Below are positions 9,942 through 19,277 of a stretch of 34,802 nucleotides of DNA, piece after piece; the stretch's first letter is position 1; each line of letters starts with the position of its first letter. Source of the stretch: Candidatus Infernicultor aquiphilus (lineage in GTDB: Bacteria; Atribacterota; Phoenicimicrobiia; Phoenicimicrobiales; Phoenicimicrobiaceae); contig PFIP01000127.1 of NCBI GenBank assembly GCA_002782675.1, positions 1 through 34,802 of the forward strand, read 5' to 3'. The notes below the pieces were generated by a model. The model searched no databases and was not told the origin of the DNA. It worked only from the letters and a program-made list of their open reading frames with translations. Both the position numbers and the translations under genes were made by a program.

Positions 9942-10541
9942 ATGGAAATTAATGCTCAGATGGTAAAAGAGTTAAGAGAAAAAACAAGTGCAGGAGTAAT
10001 GGATTGCAAAGAAGCATTAAAAATGAATGCCGGAAACCTAGAAAAAGCAATTGAATATTTACGTAAAAAAGGAATAAATGCTGCTTCTTCTAAGTTTAAT
10101 AGACAAACGCTAAGTGGGAAAGTAGAATCTTATATTCATTTATATGGTAAATTAGGTGTTTTAGTTGAGGTAAATTGTGAAACAGACTTTGTGGCCAATA
10201 CGGAAGAATTTAAAGAATTTATAAAAAATATCGCTATGCAGATTGCTGCATCAAATCCAAGATATATTACCAGAAAGGATATTCCAAAAAGTATAATTGA
10301 AAAAGAAAAAGATATATTTTATGCTCAAGTTGAAAAATCAGGTAAGCCAGCTCCTATAATTGAAAAAATTGTCGAAGGTAAATTGGAAAAATATTTTCAA
10401 GAAAATTGTTTAATGGAACAAATATTTATTAGAGATAATAATAAAAATATTGAAGAATTATTATTGGAATTGATTGCTAAGTTAGGCGAAAATATTTTGA
10501 TTAGAAGATTTGCAAGATTTAAGCTTGGCGAAGAAATCTAA
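9942..10541 (+). CDS. tsf: translation elongation factor Ts
   Basis: Guanine-nucleotide exchange factor for EF-Tu. The 199-residue protein belongs to the short EF-Ts class (E. coli has 283), with an N-terminal UBA-like domain (VKELREKTSAGVMDCKEAL) and a single core containing VEVNCETDFVANTEEFKEF. The C-terminal KLGENILIRRFARF is well conserved. AAGGAG precedes the ATG. It lies 31 nt after rpsB and is presumably cotranscribed. Confidence 0.96.
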   Translation: MEINAQMVKELREKTSAGVMDCKEALKMNAGNLEKAIEYLRKKGINAASSKFNRQTLSGKVESYIHLYGKLGVLVEVNCETDFVANTEEFKEFIKNIAMQIAASNPRYITRKDIPKSIIEKEKDIFYAQVEKSGKPAPIIEKIVEGKLEKYFQENCLMEQIFIRDNNKNIEELLLELIAKLGENILIRRFARFKLGEEI

Positions 10542-10613
10542 TAATTAAGACATAGATAATTAACCTTTATGGAAGTGTTTATAGGTTATTAAAATAATAG
10601 AGGATTTAAAATT

Positions 10614-11333
10614 ATGGAAAAACCTATTTATAAAAGGATACTTTTAAAACTCGGCGGCGAATCACTTTCCGGAGAAAAAGGTTATGGTATTGATATCCAA
10701 AAGATTAATTTTATTTCTAAAGAAATTATTGAGATTAAAAAATTAGGAGTACAAATAGCTATAGTAATAGGGGGGGGGAATATTTTTAGAGGCCAAGAAG
10801 GGAGCGAAAAAGGTATAAATCGAGTTTCAGCAGATTATATGGGCATGTTAGCAACCGCAATAAATGCTTTAGCTCTTCAAGATTCTTTAGAAAAATTAAA
10901 TGTAGAAACAAGGGTACAGACTGCAATCGAGATGAAGGCAATTGCTGAGCCGTATATTAGGAGAAGAGCTATTAGGCATTTGCAAAAAGATAGGATAGTA
11001 ATTTTGGCTGCTGGAACTGGAAATCCTTATTTTACAACAGATACTGCTGCTGCCCTAAGAGCAATAGAGCTAAATACTGAAGCAATTCTTAAAGCTACAA
11101 AAGTTGATGGAATCTATGAATCTGACCCCTTAAAAAATTCAAAAGCAGTAAAATTTAGTAAGTTAGGATTCCTCGAGTTTTTAAATAAAGGTTTAAAGGT
11201 TATGGATGCAACCTCTATTTCTTTATGTATGGAAAATAATATTCCAGTAATTGTTTTTAATTTAAATATTGCTGGAAATATTAAAAGAGTTATAGTTGGT
11301 GAAAAAATAGGCACAATAGTAAAGGGGGAATAA
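10614..11333 (+). CDS. pyrH: UMP kinase
   Basis: Phosphorylates UMP to UDP in pyrimidine nucleotide synthesis; cytosolic hexamer of the amino-acid-kinase fold. The 239-residue protein has [13 protein letters not shown] at the N-terminus, the GGGN nucleotide-binding loop ([11 protein letters not shown]), [20 protein letters not shown] and [13 protein letters not shown]. The three glycines at 10770-10778 are written as nine consecutive G's, odd in such AT-rich DNA. frr begins 2 nt after the stop. Confidence 0.97.
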   Translation: MEKPIYKRILLKLGGESLSGEKGYGIDIQKINFISKEIIEIKKLGVQIAIVIGGGNIFRGQEGSEKGINRVSADYMGMLATAINALALQDSLEKLNVETRVQTAIEMKAIAEPYIRRRAIRHLQKDRIVILAAGTGNPYFTTDTAAALRAIELNTEAILKATKVDGIYESDPLKNSKAVKFSKLGFLEFLNKGLKVMDATSISLCMENNIPVIVFNLNIAGNIKRVIVGEKIGTIVKGE

Positions 11334-11335
11334 AT

Positions 11336-11893
11336 ATGTTATCTGATTTATTAAACGATACAAAAGATAGAATGGAAAAATCAATCACAGTACTAAAAGA
11401 TAATTTTGCCCATATAAGAACCGGAAGAGCTTCTTTAACTTTAATAGATCGGATAAAAATATCATATTACGGTGTGTTAACTCCTTTAAAGCAAATAGCA
11501 AATATTTCTATTCCAGAATCAAATTTAATAGTTATTCAACCTTGGGATAAAAAATACCTTGCTGAGATTGAAAAAGTTATATGGAAATCTGATTTAGGGT
11601 TAGCTCCCTTTAATGATGGTAATATTATTAGACTTACCATACCTCCTTTAAATGAAGAAAGACGAAAAGAGTTAATAAAATTAGTAAAAAAAGAAGCTGA
11701 AAAAGAAAAAATAGCTATAAGAAATATAAGAAGAGATACAAATGATATAATAAAAAAAGATGAAAAAGAAAACAATATTTCAGAAGATGATTGCAAAGAA
11801 TACCAAAATAAAGTCCAAACCTTAACCGATGAATATATAAAGAAAATTGATAAATTATTAGAACTTAAAGAAAAAGAAATTATGGAAATATAA
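11336..11893 (+). CDS. frr: ribosome recycling factor
   Basis: Splits post-termination ribosomes together with EF-G. The 185-residue length is exact for the family. It shows DRMEKSITVLKDNFAHIRTGRAS at residues 11-33, YYGVLTPLKQIANIS, IQPWDKK, NDGNIIRLTIPPLNEERRKEL and the long basic helical hairpin ending in KIDKLLELKEKEIMEI. It is the last gene of the rpsB cluster; a terminator-like structure follows immediately after the stop codon. Confidence 0.97.
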   Translation: MLSDLLNDTKDRMEKSITVLKDNFAHIRTGRASLTLIDRIKISYYGVLTPLKQIANISIPESNLIVIQPWDKKYLAEIEKVIWKSDLGLAPFNDGNIIRLTIPPLNEERRKELIKLVKKEAEKEKIAIRNIRRDTNDIIKKDEKENNISEDDCKEYQNKVQTLTDEYIKKIDKLLELKEKEIMEI

Positions 11894-11894
11894 C

Positions 11895-11967
11895 CCCCCT
11901 TCTAATTTTAATATATATATAATATGCTTTTATTTATATTATATCTCTATTAAGGGGGTATTTTTAT
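11895..11967 (+). terminator. structured terminator after frr
   Basis: CCCCCTT at 11895-11901 pairs with AAGGGGG at 11952-11958. Between them ATATAATAT-type sequences can pair internally, extending the stem. TATTTTTAT follows at 11959-11967. It starts one base after the frr stop and should separate the rpsB cluster from uppS. Confidence 0.65.
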
Positions 11968-12022
11968 AGGTGATAATTAATGAATATAAAAATTATAAAA
12001 ATAAATTGATGGATAAAAATAA

Positions 12023-12733
12023 ATGGATAACATAAAATTACCTCAACATTTAGCTATTATAATGGATGGAAATGGGCGTTGGGCAAAAAAAAGAGGATTG
12101 CCTCGAAGTACAGGACATAAAGAAGGGGTAAAAGCAGTTAAAAGAGTTATATCTAACTGCATAGATTTAAACATTCCCATATTAACGCTTTTTGCTTTTT
12201 CTACGGAAAATTGGGAACGTCCTAAAAACGAAGTCTTAAACTTAATTAAATTATTCGGTAAAGTTTTAGATAGAGAAAAAGCAAATTTAATAAAAAATAA
12301 TATCAGAATAAATTTTATAGGAAGACTAAATGAACTTCCTAATTTACTTACTAAAAAGATGAATGAATTGATTGAATTAACTAGAAATAATAATAAATTA
12401 ATTCTAAATATTGCAATTAATTATGGAGGAAGAGCTGAAATTGTTGATGCAATTAATTCTATTATATTAGATTTATATGATAAAAAGATAAAAATTGAAG
12501 ATATTAATGAAAATACCGTAAGAAATAATTTATACACCCATGGTCTTCCCGACCCCGATTTATTAATAAGAACGGGTGGTGAAATGAGAATTAGTAATTT
12601 TATGATCTGGCAAATTGCATATGCAGAATTTTGGGTATCCCCTGTTTTTTGGCCCGATTTCGATAAAAATAATTTAATAGAAGCAATAAAAGATTTTCAA
12701 AAAAGGGTGAGAAAATATGGAGGGAAGGGATAA
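12023..12733 (+). CDS. uppS: isoprenyl transferase (undecaprenyl diphosphate synthase)
   Basis: cis-Prenyltransferase that extends farnesyl diphosphate with isopentenyl diphosphate to make the lipid carrier for cell-wall synthesis. The 236-residue protein has the catalytic-Asp motif MDGNGRWAKKRG near residue 14, FAFSTENWERP, INYGGRAEI, and the C-terminal PDLLIRTGGEMRISNFMIWQ that binds IPP. The ATG has only a weak ribosome-binding site. cdsA begins inside its last codons (17-nt overlap). dxr and ispG downstream make its isoprenoid precursors. Confidence 0.97.
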   Translation: MDNIKLPQHLAIIMDGNGRWAKKRGLPRSTGHKEGVKAVKRVISNCIDLNIPILTLFAFSTENWERPKNEVLNLIKLFGKVLDREKANLIKNNIRINFIGRLNELPNLLTKKMNELIELTRNNNKLILNIAINYGGRAEIVDAINSIILDLYDKKIKIEDINENTVRNNLYTHGLPDPDLLIRTGGEMRISNFMIWQIAYAEFWVSPVFWPDFDKNNLIEAIKDFQKRVRKYGGKG

Positions 12734-13529
12734 TAATTTTTTAAAAAGAATTATTACTACTATTATAGGAATTCCGTTAATAGTTTTGATAATATTTTGG
12801 GGGGAATTCCCCTTTTTTATTCTAATAATGATTTTAGCCTTTTTAGGATTAAATGAATTATACCATATGGCCCATAAACAAGGATACAAGCCATCATATA
12901 TATTGGGATCTATACTTACTGCATACTTTATTTTTACAACATTTTACGATATTTATAATCTAAAGTATTATCAAAATGTAATTGTTACTTTTTTTATTAT
13001 AATATGTTTTATTATCCAACTATTTAAAAAAGATTTTTCTAAAGTACTTCCTGACCTATCTATTCTGATTTTTGGAAGTATTTATTTAGGATATTTGCTA
13101 TCATTTCTATTAAAAGTTAAGTTTTTACCCAACGGAAATTATTACCTCCTTGGTCTTTTATTTATTACTTGGGCTAATGACATAGGAGCTTATATTATTG
13201 GTATTAACTTTGGGAAAAATAGAATATATCCTAAAATAAGTCCCAAGAAATCTCTTGAAGGGTCAGTTGGAGGGATTTTATTTAGTATCATTATTACCCT
13301 TGCCTTAAGAAGTTGGTTAAATTTATCTTTTAATAAGTTGATTTCTCTTGGGTTGATATTATCAATAGTAGGCCAACTTGGAGATTTATTTGAATCTGTG
13401 TTAAAAAGAGGTTCTGGAGTTAAAGATTCGGGAAAGTTAATCCCTGGCCACGGAGGTATATTAGACTCTTTTGATAGTTTATTATTTACAGCTCCCATAT
13501 TTTATTATTATATAAAATTACTAATTTAA
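12717..13529 (+). CDS. cdsA: phosphatidate cytidylyltransferase
   Basis: Membrane enzyme making CDP-diacylglycerol from phosphatidate and CTP. The 270-residue protein has about eight hydrophobic helices and the family signature near the C-terminus: SVLKRGSGVKDSGKLIPGHG followed by GILDSFDS. Most CdsA proteins read GGxxDRxDS, so the usual arginine is serine here; the two aspartates that bind metal are kept. GGTGAG upstream and the 17-nt overlap with uppS indicate translational coupling. Confidence 0.93.
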   Translation: MEGRDNNFLKRIITTIIGIPLIVLIIFWGEFPFFILIMILAFLGLNELYHMAHKQGYKPSYILGSILTAYFIFTTFYDIYNLKYYQNVIVTFFIIICFIIQLFKKDFSKVLPDLSILIFGSIYLGYLLSFLLKVKFLPNGNYYLLGLLFITWANDIGAYIIGINFGKNRIYPKISPKKSLEGSVGGILFSIIITLALRSWLNLSFNKLISLGLILSIVGQLGDLFESVLKRGSGVKDSGKLIPGHGGILDSFDSLLFTAPIFYYYIKLLI

Positions 13530-13565
13530 TATAAATAAATATTTTTGAAAGTGTAGAGTCTAATT

Positions 13566-14726
13566 ATGAGAAGAAAAATTGTTATATTAGGTTCAACAGG
13601 TTCAATAGGAAAACAAACTTTAGAAGTTATCCAAAAATATCCTAATGAATTTGAGGTAATAGGCTTAAGTGGTTGGGAAAATATAACCCTACTTAAAGAG
13701 CAGATAAATTTTTTTAAACCAAAAATATCAGTGGTTAAAAATGAGTATTTGGCTAAAAAATTGAAAAAAGATCTGAATAACTTAAGTGATATCAAAATAT
13801 TTTGGGGAATCGATGGTTTAATAAAAGTGTCAGTCTTAGATGAAATAGATCTTGTTGTAGTTGCAATAACTGGAATAGCAGCACTTCTTCCAACTTATGA
13901 AGCTGTGATACATAGAAAAAATATTGCTTTAGCCAGTAAAGAAACGATGGTAGTTGCTGGTGAAATATTAATGAAGGAAGCAAAAATAAGAAATACAAAT
14001 ATTTTGCCTATAGATAGCGAACCTAGTGCAATTTTACAATGTTTAAAGAATGAACAAAAAGATTTGGTAGAAAAAATTATTTTGACTGCATCTGGAGGAC
14101 CAATTTACAGTTTAACTGAATCCGCATTAAAAACTGTTTCCATTGAAGATGCGTTAAATCATCCCAATTGGAAAATGGGGAAAAAAGTTACTATTGACTC
14201 AGCAACCTTAATGAATAAGGGATTAGAAGTAATTGAAGTGAAATGGTTTTTCGATATTCCAACTAATAAGATAGAAATTGTAATTCATCCTCAAAGTTAT
14301 GTACACTCCATGGTTCAATTTATAGATGGTACTATTTTGGCTCAATTAGGTGAGCATGATATGAAAATTTCGATTCAATTTGCTTTATTTTATCCAAATA
14401 GAATTTATAACAACTTTAATCGATTAGATTTAACAAAAGTTAACCAATTAACTTTCAAAAAACCTAATTTTAATAAATTCCCTTGTCTTAAACTTGCCTA
14501 TCAAGCTATAGACCTTGGAGGAACAATGCCGGCAGTATTAAATGGGGCAAATGAAATTGCGGTTAATGCTTTTTTGAATAATCAGATAAGTTTGCCAGAA
14601 ATTCCCATAATTATTCAAAATACAATGAAAAATCATAAACCAAAGCTTAATCCAAGTATTAGTGATATTTTAGATGCTGACTACTGGGCTAGACAAAGAG
14701 CTTTATATTTGTGTACCAATCAATAA
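13566..14726 (+). CDS. dxr: 1-deoxy-D-xylulose 5-phosphate reductoisomerase
   Basis: Converts DXP to MEP with NADPH, the committed step of the non-mevalonate isoprenoid pathway. It has 386 residues. The N-terminal NADPH fold starts ILGSTGSIGKQTLEVI. Substrate and metal motifs are ALASKETMVVAG, DSE in ILPIDSEPSAI, TASGGP, NHPNWKMGKKVTIDSATLMN, KGLEVIEVKWFF and IHPQSYVHSMVQF. The residue after DSE is proline, where most family members have histidine (His153 in E. coli). Other catalytic histidines are present. ispG lies two genes downstream. Confidence 0.96.
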   Translation: MRRKIVILGSTGSIGKQTLEVIQKYPNEFEVIGLSGWENITLLKEQINFFKPKISVVKNEYLAKKLKKDLNNLSDIKIFWGIDGLIKVSVLDEIDLVVVAITGIAALLPTYEAVIHRKNIALASKETMVVAGEILMKEAKIRNTNILPIDSEPSAILQCLKNEQKDLVEKIILTASGGPIYSLTESALKTVSIEDALNHPNWKMGKKVTIDSATLMNKGLEVIEVKWFFDIPTNKIEIVIHPQSYVHSMVQFIDGTILAQLGEHDMKISIQFALFYPNRIYNNFNRLDLTKVNQLTFKKPNFNKFPCLKLAYQAIDLGGTMPAVLNGANEIAVNAFLNNQISLPEIPIIIQNTMKNHKPKLNPSISDILDADYWARQRALYLCTNQ

Positions 14727-14748
14727 TAATTAATTTTGGTGAATAAAA

Positions 14749-15795
14749 TTGTTAACTATAATAGCATTTATTTTCGTATTTAGTATATTGGTTTTTTTTC
14801 ATGAATTTGGTCATTTTATTGCTGCTAAAACATTCGGGGTAAGGGTATATAAATTTGCCTTTGGTTTCGGACCAAAAATATTTGGATTTATAAAAAATCA
14901 AACAGAATATATTATATGTTTAATTCCTCTCGGCGGTTTTGTAAAAATGGCTGGTGAAATAGGACAAGAGGAGGTAAAGGATACATCAGAAAAATTAACA
15001 GAAGAACAGAGATTTGATAAGAAATCTTTAGGAATTAGAGCGTTAATTATATCTTTAGGCCCTTTTATGAATATCATTACTTCAATTATTATATTCAGTC
15101 TCATTTTTTTTGTTAACGGAATTCCGATTACTAACAATAATGTTTATACAGTTATAAAAAATGGATCTGCTGATCAAGCTGGGATACTTCCGGGAGATAA
15201 AATAATTGCTATTAATTCAAAAGAAATAGATAATCCTGATGAAATTGCTAACATTATAAATAAAAGTTCTGGAGAAATTTTAAAACTAACCCTGGACCGA
15301 GAGGGGGAAAATATTGATATATTGGTAACCCCACAATATGATGTTAATTATAAAAAAGGATTAATAGGAATTACTTTTGAAATATCAATTAAAAAAATTA
15401 ATATATTTTATGCTTTTCTTAAAGGCTTAACAATTACTGGAAATATTATTAAATTAATTTTTTCAAATGTAATAGAGATGATTAGCGGGAAAGTACCAAT
15501 TGAAATAGCTGGACCTTTGGGTATAGCTCAGATGACGGGAGAAGCAGTAAAATTAGGTTTCTTGAATTTGTTATATTTTACTGCAATTTTAAGTATCTTT
15601 ATAGGATTATTTAATCTTCTTCCTATCCCAGTCCTGGATGGTGGTTATATTATAATTTTAACTATAGAAAAAATAAGGGGTAAGCCTTTGGAGGTTGAAA
15701 AAATCAACTTTATGTATTTAGTTGGAATATCTCTAATGATAGTTATTTTTGTAATCGCCACTTACAATGATATTTTAAGGATTTTCGCTAAATAA
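14749..15795 (+). CDS. rseP: site-2 intramembrane metalloprotease RseP
   Basis: Zinc protease that cuts membrane-spanning substrates such as anti-sigma factors. The 348-residue protein starts at TTG (GGTGAA 6 nt upstream). The first membrane helix carries HEFGH at residues 18-22. One PDZ domain follows (about residues 130-200, with GILPGDKIIAINSKEI). The last part has the LDG motif (NLLPIPVLDGG), whose Asp is the third zinc ligand. Its place between dxr and ispG is a common bacterial order. No anti-sigma factor gene is in the window. Confidence 0.95.
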   Translation: MLTIIAFIFVFSILVFFHEFGHFIAAKTFGVRVYKFAFGFGPKIFGFIKNQTEYIICLIPLGGFVKMAGEIGQEEVKDTSEKLTEEQRFDKKSLGIRALIISLGPFMNIITSIIIFSLIFFVNGIPITNNNVYTVIKNGSADQAGILPGDKIIAINSKEIDNPDEIANIINKSSGEILKLTLDREGENIDILVTPQYDVNYKKGLIGITFEISIKKINIFYAFLKGLTITGNIIKLIFSNVIEMISGKVPIEIAGPLGIAQMTGEAVKLGFLNLLYFTAILSIFIGLFNLLPIPVLDGGYIIILTIEKIRGKPLEVEKINFMYLVGISLMIVIFVIATYNDILRIFAK

Positions 15796-15817
15796 AAAAA
15801 TAAGGAAATTAGATAAG

Positions 15818-16882
15818 ATGTATACGAGAAAACAAACTAAAAGCATAAAAGTGGGTAACTTATTAATTGGAGGGAATGCTCCGATTTCAGTTCAATCAAT
15901 GACCAATACTGATACGAAAAATATACCAGATACAGTATCCCAAATAAAAAGAATGGAAAAAGAAGGTTGTGAGTTAGTAAGAGTGGCAGTTCCAGACCTG
16001 GAATCATGTTATTCATTACCTTTAATAAAAAAAGAAATTAATATACCCTTAGTTGCTGATGTTCACTATGATTATAAATTGGCCTTAAAATCTATCGAAT
16101 TTGGCGTAGATGGATTACGAATAAATCCTGGAAATATTAGAAATTATGAAAAAATTAAATTAATTATAAATTCAGCAAAGAAAAAAAATTTACCTATTAG
16201 ATTTGGTATAAACTCAGGTTCATTAGATAATGATATACTAAAAAAATATAAAAAAATAACTCCTCAAGCTTTAATGGAAAGTGCTGATAATATGGTCAAG
16301 ATATTAGAAGAAGTTAACTATCATAATATAATTTTCTCTATTAAATCTACCAACGTAATTGATACTATTGAAGCAAATTATATTTTTGCCTCAAAATACG
16401 ATTATCCTTTGCATCTAGGCATTACTGAAGCAGGTCCTCCTTTTCAAGGCATTATTAAATCATCTGTTGGGATTGGTTCACTATTATTCCAAGGAATTGG
16501 GGATACTATCCGAGTATCACTTACTTGTGATCCAATAGAAGAAATAAAAGTAGGTTATGAAATATTAAAAGCTTTACATCTCAGACAAAGAGGCACAAAT
16601 TTAATTTCCTGTCCTACTTGTGGAAGATGCAAAGTAGACCTCAATAAAATTATAAAAAAAGTTGAAAGACAGATTTGTAATATTGACCAACCATTAACTA
16701 TTGCAGTTATGGGTTGCATGGTAAACGGTCCAGGTGAAGCAAGAGAAGCAGATATAGGAATTGCTTATCATGAAAAAACTGGAGTTCTTTTTAAAAAAGG
16801 TAAAATATTAGGTAAATTTAGTGAAAAAGTGATAGTAAAAAAATTGATAGAAGAAATAAAAAATATGTCAGATAAGATATAA
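15818..16882 (+). CDS. ispG: 4-hydroxy-3-methylbut-2-enyl diphosphate synthase
   Basis: Iron-sulfur enzyme converting MEcPP to HMBPP, the penultimate step of the MEP pathway. The 354-residue protein has the TIM-barrel part starting TKSIKVGNLLIGGNAPISVQ and SMTNTDT, then the cluster-binding part with CPTCGRC and GCMVNGPGEAREADIG, giving three cysteines and the glutamate that hold the [4Fe-4S] cluster. This short form without the plant-type insert is the usual bacterial version. It is the last gene before the V-ATPase operon. Confidence 0.97.
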   Translation: MYTRKQTKSIKVGNLLIGGNAPISVQSMTNTDTKNIPDTVSQIKRMEKEGCELVRVAVPDLESCYSLPLIKKEINIPLVADVHYDYKLALKSIEFGVDGLRINPGNIRNYEKIKLIINSAKKKNLPIRFGINSGSLDNDILKKYKKITPQALMESADNMVKILEEVNYHNIIFSIKSTNVIDTIEANYIFASKYDYPLHLGITEAGPPFQGIIKSSVGIGSLLFQGIGDTIRVSLTCDPIEEIKVGYEILKALHLRQRGTNLISCPTCGRCKVDLNKIIKKVERQICNIDQPLTIAVMGCMVNGPGEAREADIGIAYHEKTGVLFKKGKILGKFSEKVIVKKLIEEIKNMSDKI

Positions 16883-16952
16883 ATTTAATACAATTATTAT
16901 TATATAATTTTAATTAATATATATTTTTAAACCATTTAATGAGGTGAAATTT

Positions 16953-17279
16953 TTGATAAACAAGCTTATAGAAGAAATTAAAGAAACCGAAGCTGTTGCT
17001 GATAAAATAATCAAAGATGCGGAAGATAAAGCAGCTAAAATTATTAAAGAGGCTCATCGAGAAGCAGATGAATTGATAGAGAAAATTAAAAAACAAACCA
17101 TTGAAGAAGGAAAAATAATAATAAAAAAAGAAGAAATATTATCAAAAAAGGAAGCAGAAAATATTATCAAAAAAAGCGAAATAGAAAAAGAAGAGATATA
17201 TAAAAAGGCAATAAAAAAGATGGAAGACACGGTTAAAATAATAGTTAAAGGTGTGGTGGGGGATAATGGCGATATGTAA
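16953..17279 (+). CDS. V-type ATPase peripheral-stalk subunit (H/G-like)
   Basis: A 108-residue, almost wholly charged protein with long heptad-type helices (repeated AxKIIKEA and KKEAENIIKK patterns). This fits the small coiled-coil subunit that pairs with subunit E to form the peripheral stator stalk (archaeal AhaH, Thermus AtpG, Enterococcus NtpF). The TTG at 16953 is preferred because GAGGTG at 16941-16946 is correctly spaced; a GTG at 16944 lies inside that site. The assignment rests on position at the head of the operon and on composition, not on a sequence signature. The last 14 nt overlap subunit I. Confidence 0.8.
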   Translation: MINKLIEEIKETEAVADKIIKDAEDKAAKIIKEAHREADELIEKIKKQTIEEGKIIIKKEEILSKKEAENIIKKSEIEKEEIYKKAIKKMEDTVKIIVKGVVGDNGDM

Positions 17280-19263
17280 AGTAAAAAAAGTTAATCTCTT
17301 CACTCATATCGAATTAAAAGATAAGGTTATTTTAGAACTTCAAAAAGCAGGATGTATTCAAATAACGGATGTTACAACTAAATTAGCAACCTCAGATTTA
17401 TTAACTTATAAAAAAATAAAGGCTACAGAGATTGATTCTGCATTGGTAGAAGTAAAATATTGTATAGATTACCTTTCTGATTTTAAAGATATTTCTAAAA
17501 AATCTGGTAAATCTATAGATCCTTTAAAAGATATATACGATTATAAAAAATTGGCTTTTTTATTTTCTAATTTTGATTCTAAAAATATTTATAGAAAATG
17601 TAAAGAACTAGATGGAACCCTAAAAGAACTAAAAAATAGAGAAAACTATCTTAAAAATCTACAAGAACACCTGGAAGAATGGAAAGAATTAGATATAAAA
17701 ATAGAGGATTTAGAAGGAACAAAAAATACCAAACTTATTTTAGGTAAAATCCCTTTAAAAAATTATATTTTTTGTTTAGAAGAAATAAAAAAAATAGGAC
17801 AAGAAATTGAAATAAAAAAAATTGATAAAAATAATAAACAGTATAAAATGATAATTATTTCAATTTCCGAACATTGTCATTTTATTAATAAAATCTTAAA
17901 TAAATACAATTTTGAATATTTTAATTTTCCCTTGGAATTCAGTGGAACTCCAAAAAATATTTTAAGAGACATTTCTGAGGAATTAAAAAGTATTGAGAAA
18001 AAAAGAGAGGATATTTTTGATATAAGTAAAAAGATATATAGAGAAAATTTATCATTGTACCTTGCTTTCGATTATTTAAATATTTGTAAAAGTAGAAAAG
18101 ATATAGAAATATACTTAAAACAGACCCAAAAAGTAATAATTATTGAAGGATGGATATTAGAAAAAGATATCAATAAACTAAAAAAGCAATTATTTGAAGA
18201 AAATAAAGAGTTGGAAATGATTTTTAGCAACCCTAAGGAAAATGATAATATACCAGTTGCATTAATTAATAATAAATTTATACAACCTTTTGAATCAATT
18301 ACAGAGTTATATGGTATCCCTCAATATAAAGAATTTGATCCTACCCCTTTATTTGCTCCCTTTTATTTTATTTTCTTTGGAATATGTTTATCCGATGCCG
18401 GTTATGGTTTAATTATGGCTGTTTTATGTTATTTTGCTTTATTAAAGTTCAAATTTAAAGGGACAACTAAAAAATTTATAAAATTATTTTTCTTATGCGG
18501 ATTATCTACTTTGATTATTGGAGCAATCATGGGTAGTTGGATGGGTGATGCACTTAATTATCTTCCCCCAAATATTTTGTTTCTAAAAACTTTTTTAATC
18601 GATAAATTATCCTTGCTTGATCCTATAAAAAATCCTATGCCTTTATTGTTAATATCTCTATCTTTGGGAGTAATTCAAATTTATACTGGATTTATTATTA
18701 AATTAATCGCAAATATTAAAGAAAGTAAAATGAAAATAGGTTTAATGGATCAAGGCTCGTGGTTATTATTAATTTCTGGCCTACTTTTATATATAATTGC
18801 AAATACTATTACTTGCCCCGTGGGTTTTAAAATATTTACAAAATATTTAACTATAACCGGAGTATTGTCTGTAGTTATTACCCAAGGAAGGTCAAATAAA
18901 AATATTATATTAAAGATTGCTGTTGGGATTATAAGTTTATATAATCTTATAGGATATATTAGTGATATTCTATCTTATTCACGATTATTTGCTTTAGGAT
19001 TATCAACTGCAGTTTTAGCAGTAGTAATAAATACTTCAGTATTATTTTTTAAGGAGGTGCCATTTATTGGTATTATTTTGGTAACTTTAGTTTTTTTAGC
19101 GGCACATTTATTTAATATGGTACTGGGTGTTATGGGTGCATTTGTTCATTCAACGCGTTTACAGTATGTAGAATTTTTTACTAAATTCTATAAAGGAGGA
19201 GGATCTCCTTTTAAACCTTTTAAAACTACCACTAAATATATAAAGGTTCAAATTAGTCGTTAG
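17266..19263 (+). CDS. V-type ATPase subunit I (a-subunit)
   Basis: Membrane stator subunit that forms the ion half-channels. It has 665 residues from the ATG at 17266; GTG at 17251 would also keep the frame. The first half is a cytoplasmic coiled-coil arm. The second half has about seven membrane helices and conserved blocks: FDPTPLFAPFYFIFFGICLS followed by DAGYG, YSRLFALGLSTAVLAVVIN with the essential arginine, and HSTRLQYVEFFTKFY. It overlaps the stalk subunit by 14 nt. The 133-nt gap to subunit K holds a short tandem repeat. Confidence 0.95.
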   Translation: MAICKVKKVNLFTHIELKDKVILELQKAGCIQITDVTTKLATSDLLTYKKIKATEIDSALVEVKYCIDYLSDFKDISKKSGKSIDPLKDIYDYKKLAFLFSNFDSKNIYRKCKELDGTLKELKNRENYLKNLQEHLEEWKELDIKIEDLEGTKNTKLILGKIPLKNYIFCLEEIKKIGQEIEIKKIDKNNKQYKMIIISISEHCHFINKILNKYNFEYFNFPLEFSGTPKNILRDISEELKSIEKKREDIFDISKKIYRENLSLYLAFDYLNICKSRKDIEIYLKQTQKVIIIEGWILEKDINKLKKQLFEENKELEMIFSNPKENDNIPVALINNKFIQPFESITELYGIPQYKEFDPTPLFAPFYFIFFGICLSDAGYGLIMAVLCYFALLKFKFKGTTKKFIKLFFLCGLSTLIIGAIMGSWMGDALNYLPPNILFLKTFLIDKLSLLDPIKNPMPLLLISLSLGVIQIYTGFIIKLIANIKESKMKIGLMDQGSWLLLISGLLLYIIANTITCPVGFKIFTKYLTITGVLSVVITQGRSNKNIILKIAVGIISLYNLIGYISDILSYSRLFALGLSTAVLAVVINTSVLFFKEVPFIGIILVTLVFLAAHLFNMVLGVMGAFVHSTRLQYVEFFTKFYKGGGSPFKPFKTTTKYIKVQISR

Positions 19264-19277
19264 CAGATAGTAATTCA

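Noticed and set aside
10561-10588. AACCT...AGGTT pairing between tsf and pyrH as a terminator
   Set aside because: The stem is about 5 bp with a bulge and no T-run; pyrH probably continues the same transcript.
16903-16908. TATAAT before the V-ATPase operon as a promoter
   Set aside because: No acceptable -35 sequence lies 15-19 nt upstream, and TATAAT is expected by chance in such AT-rich DNA.
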